Positions 1-5,941 of a stretch of 8,951 nt of DNA are shown here, in pieces. The stretch covers positions 8,417 through 17,367 of the forward strand of contig PBXF01000015.1 in NCBI GenBank assembly GCA_002727515.1, given 5' to 3'. The notes under the pieces were generated by a model. That model was not told the origin of the DNA. It saw nothing but the letters and a program-made list of their open reading frames with translations, and did not search any database. The first letter of the stretch is position 1, and each line of letters begins with the position of its first letter. A program made the position numbers and the translations under genes. This DNA is from Methanobacteriota archaeon (GTDB lineage: Archaea; Thermoplasmatota; Poseidoniia; Poseidoniales; Poseidoniaceae).

Positions 1-493
1 ATGGTGTTAGAACAGTTGTGAAACTACCGTTTGGTAATTCAGATACGATTCCATAGTAATAATCGCCATCTACTCCTGCGCTAACTTGGAAAGTCGTACT
101 ATGGCCAGGGTGTTTATTCTCCAAGCCACGGCAATCACCAGGATTTGAACCAATCACCCCTTTATCACAAGCGATAACAGAATAGAATGGATTGAGAGTT
201 CCAACATTTGCAGATGTAATTATGTCTGCACTCCTGTAGACGTGATATGTGGTATTCCACAATCCTTCAAGCAAATCGAAGTCTCCACCTGAATCTGCAA
301 TATTTCTCCAACTGATAGTTGTTTCTTCACTCACAGGATCAAAGGTTGCATTGATGTACTGCGCTTGAAATTCATCTGGTTCTCCTTGATCTGCAGTTGC
401 ACTTGGAACCATTGGGATCGAAGAAAATAGCAATACAATCAGGACAAAATAAGTCAGTTTACGATTTCCGCTGTTCAGCATGTCGCCTGCCAT
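1..493 (-). CDS. Secreted FN3-like protein, 5' part only (runs off the left edge)
   Basis: An open frame on the minus strand begins with ATG at 493 and continues without a stop to the window edge, giving 164 codons. A second in-frame ATG at 481 (residue 5) is an equally good start. The N-terminus looks like a signal peptide: Arg/Lys near residues 11-12, a hydrophobic core at about 14-24, and a likely cleavage after SATA (about residue 34). The mature part (from about 43) reads like a fibronectin-type-III-style beta sandwich, with alternating hydrophobic strands such as TTISW, TYHVYRS and YYYGIVS. Two cysteines (109 and 121) flank a short loop and could form a disulfide. I infer an extracellular or surface protein. 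No enzyme motif is visible, and the missing C-terminal part may hold more repeats or an anchor. Confidence 0.8.
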   Translation of the reverse strand, partial: MAGDMLNSGNRKLTYFVLIVLLFSSIPMVPSATADQGEPDEFQAQYINATFDPVSEETTISWRNIADSGGDFDLLEGLWNTTYHVYRSADIITSANVGTLNPFYSVIACDKGVIGSNPGDCRGLENKHPGHSTTFQVSAGVDGDYYYGIVSELPNGSFTTVLTP

Positions 494-527
494 CGTTCTG
501 TCGGTTTCCGTGATTTGGTTATGAGGA

Positions 528-544
528 TACCGCCGTAGGCGGTA
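528..544. repeat. Perfect 7-bp-arm palindrome upstream of the secreted-protein gene
   Basis: TACCGCC, a 3-base spacer GTA, then GGCGGTA. It is GC-rich in AT-leaning surroundings and lies 35 bases before the ATG at 493. It could be a protein-binding operator for the leftward secreted-protein gene or a hairpin at the end of the upstream phosphatidyltransferase transcript. On the minus strand the T-run (546-550) precedes rather than follows the hairpin, so a bacterial-type intrinsic terminator is a poor fit. Confidence 0.5.
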
Positions 545-584
545 CAAAAAGTGCCCAATTTTGGACTCTTCAGAGGTTTTGAAA

Positions 585-1289
585 TCACTCTTCATCGGTG
601 CTATCAGTAACAGTAGACATAGATAGAGGCTTGGTTTTGTCCAAATCTTGTATTTGCTTTCTTGCTTTGACAAATCTTACCGCAAAAGTGTAAGCGCCAC
701 CAAGACCTGAAATTGCGATTATAATGGATATAGGATTTATTTCAATATCATTCCACTCCCCGAATGAATCAGTGCCCAAATATGCCATCAGAGCACAAGA
801 AAGCAACGCAAAGAAGGTCAAAACCATCCTATCAGCTCTACTAAAGCCGCCGTAATTCCTTGCCCCTGAGACCGCTTGCGCTTGAGTTCCTAAATATGAA
901 CCGAACATTGTAAGCATGGCAGCAAGCCATGCTAATTCTACATGCCCAAACCAGTACAAGTTGTATCCCAATGCTAGAATCCAAACTATATCCAATACTC
1001 TGTCTAGAGTATGGTCAAGATAGTCCCCCCATCTTGTTACCTTGCCGGTAGCTCTTGCTAGATTGCCATCTAAACCATCCAAGGCCATTGCTGTCGCCAT
1101 CAAGAATGCTGCAGCAACGAACATTATTGCTCCTTCAGTTCCACTTTCAGCACTCATCATCAACCATGCTGAAGCCAGCCCTGTTGGCAAGGTCAGCCAT
1201 GTAAGAATTGCAGGATTTACTCCTTCCATTTTGTTGACTAAAGGGTCGCTTATTTTTTTGAAAATGCTACGTCCCTTTTCCAATGCCAT
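585..1289 (-). CDS. CDP-alcohol phosphatidyltransferase, probably archaetidylinositol-phosphate synthase-like
   Basis: This is a 234-residue integral membrane enzyme of phospholipid head-group synthesis. It transfers a phosphoalcohol onto a CDP-activated lipid (in archaea CDP-archaeol) with release of CMP. The full family signature is present: D71-x2-D74-G75-x2-A78-R79-x8-G88-x3-D92-x3-D96, whose aspartates bind the divalent metals. Hydrophobic segments fall at about 26-46, 52-70, 98-113, 117-137, 153-171 and 186-205, fitting the usual six-helix fold. The C-terminal tail is short and polar. It lies 30 bases downstream of the AK6-like gene on the same strand, probably in one transcript; AK6-like and CDP-alcohol transferase genes are, as I recall, also neighbours in haloarchaea. 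The inositol-phosphate acceptor is inferred from archaeal family members. Glycerol-phosphate or serine as acceptor cannot be excluded. Confidence 0.9.
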   Translation of the reverse strand: MALEKGRSIFKKISDPLVNKMEGVNPAILTWLTLPTGLASAWLMMSAESGTEGAIMFVAAAFLMATAMALDGLDGNLARATGKVTRWGDYLDHTLDRVLDIVWILALGYNLYWFGHVELAWLAAMLTMFGSYLGTQAQAVSGARNYGGFSRADRMVLTFFALLSCALMAYLGTDSFGEWNDIEINPISIIIAISGLGGAYTFAVRFVKARKQIQDLDKTKPLSMSTVTDSTDEE

Positions 1290-1315
1290 AACGATGCCGA
1301 AACAGAGACGCCTTT

Positions 1316-1328
1316 TGTATTATATCTT
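1316..1328 (-). promoter_or_regulatory. Possible TATA element overlapping the AK6 gene stop codon
   Basis: Read on the minus strand, AAGATATAATAC contains the TAA stop of the AK6-like gene and a good archaeal TATA-like core. It is centred roughly 32 bases before the ATG at 1289. This would permit separate transcription of the phosphatidyltransferase with a leader of only a few bases. The call rests on sequence resemblance and spacing only. Confidence 0.35.
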
Positions 1329-1808
1329 TGAAATCCAGTCAACGGCATCAAATGGAGAGGTAACATCAGGACAACCGGATTCTATCCATTCTTTTATGCC
1401 AGAATCTGATTCTATCTTTGGCCTTTTATCGTCCAAGATATCAGGCCATGGCCCTCCCATCATCTCAATTTCTACATTTTGATCAACCTTAATTTTTGAA
1501 TATCCTCTCGATTGTAACCTTTCTTTCAAAACCTTTGGCTTACAACGTAATATGATTATCGCATCTACTGGAAGCAGATGAGATAAATGACCATCGATTA
1601 ATGTTAACTCGGTTGGTTTTACCCAAGATTGGCTTAATTTTTCTATGTCTATTGGGGCGGCTCCGTCGACATCAACCTCACCTATACATTCGTATTCTTC
1701 AGCCAACTCATGAACTGAAATTACTGGATAGGCTAGCTTTGAGCAAAGTGTGGTTTTTCCGCAGCCAGGAGTCCCTGTCACTGCTATTGCCTTGATTTTT
1801 GACTCCAT
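1320..1808 (-). CDS. AK6/Fap7-type adenylate kinase-like NTPase
   Basis: This 162-residue cytoplasmic P-loop protein belongs to the AK6/Fap7 family, whose members interconvert adenine nucleotides and, in yeast and archaea, act in small-subunit ribosome maturation with ribosomal protein uS11 (Rps14). The Walker A loop GTPGCGKT is at 12-19. The family-typical IDGHLSHLLPVD stretch (71-82) supplies the Walker B/NMP side, and the LID-like R101-G-Y-S...N111-V-E-I-E segment matches the RGYS...ENVEAE pattern of AK6 proteins. The length is typical. The ATG at 1808 is supported by an AT-rich promoter box about 25 bases upstream. It is the first gene of a leftward pair with the CDP-alcohol transferase. 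Whether it works mainly as a kinase or as a ribosome-assembly ATPase cannot be decided from sequence. Confidence 0.9.
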   Translation of the reverse strand: MESKIKAIAVTGTPGCGKTTLCSKLAYPVISVHELAEEYECIGEVDVDGAAPIDIEKLSQSWVKPTELTLIDGHLSHLLPVDAIIILRCKPKVLKERLQSRGYSKIKVDQNVEIEMMGGPWPDILDDKRPKIESDSGIKEWIESGCPDVTSPFDAVDWISKI

Positions 1809-1822
1809 TCAGAAAACCGTAG

Positions 1823-1840
1823 TTGATTAATCAATTAAAC
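1823..1840 (-). promoter_or_regulatory. AK6 gene promoter box with an embedded 12-bp palindrome
   Basis: On the minus strand, TTTAATTG (about 1833-1840) sits roughly 25-30 bases before the ATG at 1808, the spacing of an archaeal TATA box with a leaderless transcript. Overlapping its downstream side is the perfect palindrome TTGATTAATCAA (1823-1834), which could be an operator that blocks TBP/TFB or polymerase. AT-rich palindromes also arise by chance, so the operator role is tentative. Confidence 0.4.
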
Positions 1841-1912
1841 AGATTGTATGATGTGACCTAATTTCCAACATTTAACCGATGGTGTGAAAAGAGACTACTC
1901 TCAGGTTACCTT

Positions 1913-2602
1913 ATGTTCGGAACGACTAATCCAGAACAAGCGATTAGTCAGTTGGAGGCTTATCACAGAGAAGGGCGCTCGGAAAGAGCAGAAGTAATGG
2001 CTTCAGCGTTAGTAGACCAATTAATGGCTCAAAAACCAAGAGATGATGCAACCCAAGATTTTCTAGTTCGAGGATTAAGGATTCTTGCTGCTGTATTGAA
2101 TAGTAGAGGAAAATACAAGAGAGCAAGAACAACAATAGGAATCCTTCACAAACAAAGAAATATTCTCGGAAAATCGATAGGACACGATTTTGTAGCCGCT
2201 GCTGCAGATTACCATCTAGCCGGATTCATACACTCTAATGCTGGTAAAAAAAGAGCAGCCGTCAAGGCATTTTCAAAGTGTGAAAAACTACAGCCTGGAC
2301 ATTTAGCGGCAGCTCTTGATATGGCTGAGCAGTGTGGTAACAAAAAAACTCTAGCGAAATTAGTACCTCAGGCAGGGGCTGTGATTAGTAAAAATGGGGC
2401 TTTTGTTCTGGAGATTGATTCTAGACCTCCAGCCGATGCCAAGAGAATCGGTGAAATTCTTGGTGGAGAAATTCAGTCTGACATTGAAAGACAAATCACA
2501 GCAATACAATCTGGTGAACAGGCTGCTAATGCAAGATTACAAGCAGCGGTCGATTCATTGATACCCACTCATGACTATCATGAATACAGTTCAAACAACT
2601 GA
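1913..2602 (+). CDS. Unrecognised soluble all-helical (TPR-like) protein
   Basis: I do not recognise a named family. The 229-residue product has no signal peptide, membrane segment or cysteine-rich motif and is predicted largely alpha-helical. Paired amphipathic helices with Ala/Gly/Leu spacing resemble tetratricopeptide repeats, most clearly at about 8-36 (AISQLEAYHREGRSERA), 52-80 (GLRILAAVLNSRGKYKRAR), 92-128 (DYHLAGFIHSNAGKKRAAVKAF) and 129-150. Such scaffolds usually mediate protein-protein contacts, so I infer a cytoplasmic adaptor or assembly role only. The C-terminal part (about 172-229) departs from the repeat pattern. The ATG at 1913 is the first good start after the divergent spacer from the AK6 gene; no strong Shine-Dalgarno sequence precedes it. 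Its TGA ends three bases before the 3' end of the convergent tRNA gene. Confidence 0.75.
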   Translation: MFGTTNPEQAISQLEAYHREGRSERAEVMASALVDQLMAQKPRDDATQDFLVRGLRILAAVLNSRGKYKRARTTIGILHKQRNILGKSIGHDFVAAAADYHLAGFIHSNAGKKRAAVKAFSKCEKLQPGHLAAALDMAEQCGNKKTLAKLVPQAGAVISKNGAFVLEIDSRPPADAKRIGEILGGEIQSDIERQITAIQSGEQAANARLQAAVDSLIPTHDYHEYSSNN

Positions 2603-2605
2603 TTT

Positions 2606-2683
2606 TGGTAGCGGGAGATGGATTTGAACCATCGATCTACGGGTTATGAGCCCGTCGGTCGAACCATGCTAACCTATCCCGCT
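2606..2683 (-). tRNA. Initiator tRNA-Met (anticodon CAU), CCA encoded
   Basis: Read on the minus strand from 2683, a complete cloverleaf folds without an intron. Acceptor stem AGCGGGA pairs with TCCCGCT, D-stem GGTT with GACC (one G-U), anticodon stem ACGGG with CCCGT around the loop CTCATAA, and T-stem GATGG with CCATC around TTCAAAT. Discriminator A73 is at 2609, and CCA is encoded at 2608-2606. The anticodon CAU covers 2648-2646. Two features mark it as the initiator rather than an elongator or a tRNA-Ile2: the A1-U72 first pair seen in archaeal initiators, and three consecutive G-C pairs at the base of the anticodon stem (GGG/CCC). It would carry methionine to the ribosomal P site at start codons. 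It lies between two plus-strand protein genes and has its own promoter to its right. Confidence 0.93.
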
Positions 2684-2723
2684 ATGCATCGACTGCGATA
2701 GTCTCCATTTTTGAACCCACCGA

Positions 2724-2744
2724 CATAAATATCAATTCATAAAA
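2724..2744. promoter_or_regulatory. AT-rich divergent promoter between tRNA-Met and lipoprotein gene
   Basis: The stretch CATAAATATC (2724-2733) followed by ATTCATAAAAC is the only AT-rich box in the spacer 2684-2782. On the minus strand it reads GATATTTATG, centred about 45 bases before the mature 5' end of the tRNA, suiting a precursor with a leader of roughly 18 bases. On the plus strand either half could serve the lipoprotein gene, giving a 20-30 base leader. The call rests on position and composition only. Confidence 0.45.
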
Positions 2745-2782
2745 CGGGAGGTTTTTGGATAAGGACATGCTAGGGTATACTG

Positions 2783-3577
2783 ATGAAGAAGAACATTAAC
2801 CTGTTTGTTGTGCTCTTTAGTTTGCTTAGCGCAAGCCTATCCGGTTGCCTTGGCGGCGAAGATTCAGACAGTAGTGGTTACTCTGGACCGATTGACCTAA
2901 TCGTGTATTACGACACCACTTCAGGAATGATTGAGACCACTGTAAACAACGGGCAGCAAGGCCCAACAACAGGTGTTGAAATCTCATTTGACTATGCTGA
3001 CACAACCTCAGATGATGGAAATATTGTAAAGATTACACTAAATCCTGATGACGGAAGTACACCTATTGAAGCAGACCCTTCCGACAATGCTGTGATAACT
3101 TACACTTGGCAAACTCACGGCATATTCGATGTAGAAATGACGGCTGAAGATGAGGCTGGAAACACTAGGTCTACCACAGTAGATATCAGAGTCGATATGA
3201 ATATTGTTTGGACTGATACCAATACTAACTCTGCATCAATGACAATCGACGCCACTCCAGATTGTGAAGATGGTTTGCCTCTACCAGATAGAATAACTAT
3301 CACGTCAAAAGTTGAAAACCCTAACACATTTTTAGGCACCAACTCAGAAGTTTCATGGACATTACAAAACCCAGAAGGAACCGAAATTGCAAATAATGCA
3401 GGAACTATCCCTAACAGCGGAGAAGAAACCTGGGACTACACAACTAGAGACATTGTATCTGGAAATTGGGGACTTAATGTCGAGGTTACAGAAGGTGACA
3501 ACGTGAATGTAGAGAACGATGTTACAATTGCCTACAAAGAAGGACTCGAAGGTCCAGTAAACCCTCGCCAAGGGTGA
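2783..3577 (+). CDS. Lipoprotein with PKD-like beta-sandwich domain
   Basis: The 264-residue product starts with a lipoprotein signal: Lys2-Lys3, a hydrophobic core at 7-18 and the lipobox L19-S20-G21-C22, after which comes an acidic Ser/Gly linker (24-36). Residues about 37-137 look like a PKD/Ig-like beta sandwich, with a typical last half of the fold (G113-IFDVEMTAEDEAGN, then a strand to 137). Residues 141-252 form a second beta-rich domain with a lone Cys161. No catalytic motif is seen, so I infer a membrane-anchored surface binding or structural protein. The ATG at 2783 is the first in-frame start after an in-frame TAG at 2771. No close Shine-Dalgarno sequence is seen. Two direct repeats and an inverted repeat at its 3' end separate it from radA. 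Confidence 0.85.
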   Translation: MKKNINLFVVLFSLLSASLSGCLGGEDSDSSGYSGPIDLIVYYDTTSGMIETTVNNGQQGPTTGVEISFDYADTTSDDGNIVKITLNPDDGSTPIEADPSDNAVITYTWQTHGIFDVEMTAEDEAGNTRSTTVDIRVDMNIVWTDTNTNSASMTIDATPDCEDGLPLPDRITITSKVENPNTFLGTNSEVSWTLQNPEGTEIANNAGTIPNSGEETWDYTTRDIVSGNWGLNVEVTEGDNVNVENDVTIAYKEGLEGPVNPRQG

Positions 3578-3595
3578 AAGTAAAGTGAAAGTAAA
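3574..3595 (+). repeat. Two tandem copies of an 11-bp unit at the lipoprotein gene end
   Basis: GTGAAAGTAAA occurs twice back to back. The first copy contains the TGA stop of the lipoprotein gene (3575-3577), and the second runs into the left arm of the following inverted repeat. It is either a local duplication or a tandem protein-binding site. It lies more than 100 bases before the radA start. Confidence 0.75.
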
Positions 3596-3618
3596 CGAAA
3601 ACTGTTCAGTCTTCGTTT
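3593..3618 (+). terminator. Near-perfect inverted repeat, putative terminator of the lipoprotein gene
   Basis: AAACGAA at 3593-3599 pairs with TTCGTTT at 3612-3618, and ACTG (3601-3604) pairs with CAGT (3607-3610). A single A/C mismatch separates the two stems, and only TT remains as loop. The right arm ends in TTTT. The position 16 bases after a stop codon, with a T-rich end, suits transcription termination. Archaea need only the T-run, so the symmetry may instead be an operator ahead of radA. Confidence 0.55.
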
Positions 3619-3676
3619 TGTAAGGGTTTATTTGACTCCGAATACTTTCAACTTTCAGCTAAGAGACCTTATTTTG

Positions 3677-3685
3677 TTAATATAT
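3677..3685 (+). promoter_or_regulatory. radA TATA box
   Basis: TTAATATAT is a strong archaeal TATA element. Its centre lies about 25 bases before the ATG at 3707, which predicts transcription starting at or within a few bases of that codon, a leaderless mRNA. This spacing argues for the 3707 start over the upstream TTG at 3632, which lies on the wrong side of the promoter. Confidence 0.7.
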
Positions 3686-3706
3686 GGAACCACTATAGTA
3701 ACAATC

Positions 3707-4729
3707 ATGGCAGGAAAGTCAAAGACAAAGAAACAGAAAGAAGAAGAAGCGGCTCAAGCAGAGGTAGTAACAATGGAGGAAGATTTGGAACCTGAAATCA
3801 AAATCGAAGACCTACCAGGAGTAGGTCCAGCAACTGCTGAAAAACTGCGTGAAGCAGGTTTCGATGAAATGTTGGCATTAGCAGTTATGAGTCCAGGAGA
3901 CCTTGCTGAGCAAGCAGAATTAGGAGAAGCTGTAGCAGGGAAAATCATCCAGGCTGCAAAGAAGATGGCAAATATCGGCGGATTCGTATCGGGATCTGCG
4001 CTCTTAGAAAGAAGAAGAGAAGTAATGAAATTGTCAAGCATGGTACAATCCATTGATGATTTATTGGCAGGAGGATTCGAAACTCAATCTCTTGTTGAAG
4101 TGTATGGAGAATTCGGGTCAGGTAAAACTCAAATTGGTCACCAATTAGCAGTAAACTGCACAATGCCTCTTGAACAGGGCGGACTAGATGGAGATGTATT
4201 TTACATAGACACAGAAGACACATTTAGACCAGAAAGGATTACACAAATGGCTAGAGGTCATGGATTAGACCCAGAAGCAGTTTTGGAGAGAATACACGTA
4301 GCAAGAGCCTACAATTCTGCTCACCAAATGTTATTGGCTGAAGAAATCAAAAGAATGAGTAGAGGAGTCAATGTAAAGATGATTATTGTAGACTCACTTA
4401 CAAGTCACTTTAGAGCTGAATTCGTTGGAAGAGGAATGTTAGCAAACAGACAACAAAAACTCAACAGACATCTAAAGGATCTAAAACAACTAGCAGATGT
4501 TAACAACGCACTAGTATTGGTAACTAACCAAGTAATGAGTAAGCCGGATGCACTTTGGGGAGACCCAACAAAACCAATCGGTGGACACGTACTTGCACAC
4601 GCATCAACATTCAGACTGTATCTAAGAAAGGCAAAGGGTGGAAGAAGAATTGCTAGATTAGTAGACTCTCCAAACCTACCTGATGGTGAATGTGTTTACC
4701 AGGTATGCGAAGATGGCCTTCGAGATTAA
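3707..4729 (+). CDS. radA: DNA repair and recombination protein RadA
   Basis: RadA is the archaeal RecA/Rad51 recombinase. It forms ATP-dependent filaments on single-stranded DNA and drives strand exchange in repair and recombination. With the start at 3707 the protein is 340 residues, close to family norm. A charged tail (1-30) precedes a helix-hairpin-helix domain (about 33-89, with [12 protein letters not shown]). The ATPase core has Walker A GEFGSGKT (134-141), the ATP-site region [13 protein letters not shown] (165-177), Walker B MIIVD (225-229) and the DNA-binding L2 area near 275-298, and ends with the usual [15 protein letters not shown]. The polymerisation motif between the domains reads F93-V-S-G rather than the usual F-x-x-A. 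The frame extends to a TTG at 3632, but those 25 residues precede the promoter and are probably not translated. Confidence 0.97.
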   Translation: MAGKSKTKKQKEEEAAQAEVVTMEEDLEPEIKIEDLPGVGPATAEKLREAGFDEMLALAVMSPGDLAEQAELGEAVAGKIIQAAKKMANIGGFVSGSALLERRREVMKLSSMVQSIDDLLAGGFETQSLVEVYGEFGSGKTQIGHQLAVNCTMPLEQGGLDGDVFYIDTEDTFRPERITQMARGHGLDPEAVLERIHVARAYNSAHQMLLAEEIKRMSRGVNVKMIIVDSLTSHFRAEFVGRGMLANRQQKLNRHLKDLKQLADVNNALVLVTNQVMSKPDALWGDPTKPIGGHVLAHASTFRLYLRKAKGGRRIARLVDSPNLPDGECVYQVCEDGLRD

Positions 4730-4770
4730 GGATTTAGTTCGATAATCGCTACATTATGCTAGGGACTTAG

Positions 4771-4786
4771 CGGCATATTCAAATTA
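4771..4786 (+). promoter_or_regulatory. Possible ftsZ promoter box
   Basis: The AT-rich stretch around CATATTCAAATTAC lies between radA and ftsZ. Its distance to the second candidate start (ATG 4808) is about right for a leaderless transcript, while it is short for the ATG at 4793. The 63-base gap to radA makes both a separate promoter and read-through from radA possible. Weak motif. Confidence 0.35.
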
Positions 4787-4792
4787 CTTGTA

Positions 4793-5941
4793 ATGAGAAT
4801 TGCCAATATGCGACATCTGATTGAGCGCGTATTGGAGCTATCCGAGGAAGAGGAAGGACCTGCTATTCGACCAACAAGCGTTGAAGAAATGGAATCGAAT
4901 GATACTGAATTGAGAAAACTTTTGGAATCATTACAGCCAAGGATCAGAGTGTATGGTGTAGGCGGAGCTGGATGTAACGCAGTGAGCCGCTTACATGAAG
5001 AAGGATTATTTGAAAACAAATATGTCACGGGACATGCAATCAATACAGATGCCCAGGCACTATTGATGAGTCCACTCGAGAATAAAGTACTGATTGGAAG
5101 AACTGCTAGAGGACGAGGAGCCGGTGGAGATCCCACTAAAGGAGAAACAGCAGCGCTCGAGAGTGAAAGCAATTTGAAGAAAATTACTCAAGATACTCAA
5201 TTAGCAATAATTACTGCTGGAATGGGTGGAGGTTCTGGCACAGGAGCTGCTGGACATATAGCCAGACTTGCAAAAGAACAGGGAGCATTGACGCTAGCAG
5301 TTGTTACTTATCCATTTAATTCTGAAGGTGCACTAAGAAAGCAAAATGCAGAATGGGGTCTAGAAAGATTAAGAGAATATTGCGACACAATACTTGTAAT
5401 TCCAAACGAAAGATTGTTGGAAATTGAAGGTGTCCGTGACCTTCCAATAGCAAGTGCATTTAGAGTAGGGGACGAACTACTAGTCAGAGCAATCAGTGGT
5501 GTGACTGAACTTCTTACAACTGATGGAATGGTAAACCTTGACTTTGAAGATTTGAAGGCTGTTATCAATTCTGGTTCTGGAGTTGCAATGATAGGATTGG
5601 GCGCAGCAAGTGGCCCTGGAAGAGCTGAAGCGGCAACGCTCGAAGCCTTGCATTCACCATTACTTGAACTAGATATTTCTGATGCTAGAGGCGCACTGAT
5701 CAATGTAGTTGGAGGCCAATCCCTAACATTGGGAGAAGCTGAAAGATGCGCTCAACTAATCAAAGAAAGAGTTTCCGAGAATGCTCGCATAATATGGGGC
5801 GCTGCTGTTGATGAATCACTGGGTGAAGACATCAGAGTGATGCTAGTACTAACGGGTGTAAGATCTAATCAAATTCACGGTGCTAGCGAGAACAGGCAAC
5901 TACGTGCATTAAAATCAAGGAATATTGAATTCGTGAATTGA
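4793..5941 (+). CDS. ftsZ: Cell division GTPase FtsZ
   Basis: FtsZ is the tubulin-like GTPase that polymerises at mid-cell and organises division. The 382-residue product shows all core elements: the T1 loop GGAGCN (57-62), the tubulin signature GGGSGTG (145-151) in T4, the PFNSEG region (174-179), the DTILVIPNERLL stretch (198-209) and the catalytic T7 loop N248-L-D-F-E-D253. An acidic N-terminal extension of about 49 residues, including EEEE at 18-21, precedes the core. The C-terminal tail after about 356 is short and basic (RQLRALKSRNIEF). ATG 4793 and ATG 4808 (residue 6) are both possible starts. Archaea often carry FtsZ1 and FtsZ2; I cannot assign the paralogue by eye. The TGA abuts the stop of the convergent gene with no spacer. 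Confidence 0.96.
   Translation: MRIANMRHLIERVLELSEEEEGPAIRPTSVEEMESNDTELRKLLESLQPRIRVYGVGGAGCNAVSRLHEEGLFENKYVTGHAINTDAQALLMSPLENKVLIGRTARGRGAGGDPTKGETAALESESNLKKITQDTQLAIITAGMGGGSGTGAAGHIARLAKEQGALTLAVVTYPFNSEGALRKQNAEWGLERLREYCDTILVIPNERLLEIEGVRDLPIASAFRVGDELLVRAISGVTELLTTDGMVNLDFEDLKAVINSGSGVAMIGLGAASGPGRAEAATLEALHSPLLELDISDARGALINVVGGQSLTLGEAERCAQLIKERVSENARIIWGAAVDESLGEDIRVMLVLTGVRSNQIHGASENRQLRALKSRNIEFVN

Noticed and set aside
1042..1482. Plus-strand open frame of 146 codons
   Set aside because: It lies antisense across the phosphatidyltransferase and AK6-like genes, both of which have clear family motifs. Its product has no recognisable feature.
2691..2703. Small hairpin GACT-GCGAT-AGTC upstream of the tRNA
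   Set aside because: Only four base pairs. No bulge-helix-bulge or other tRNA processing signature is apparent, and the tRNA folds without an intron.
3632..3706. A 25-residue N-terminal extension of RadA from a TTG codon
   Set aside because: A strong TATA box (3677-3685) lies inside it at leaderless distance from the ATG at 3707, and the extra residues do not resemble RadA.
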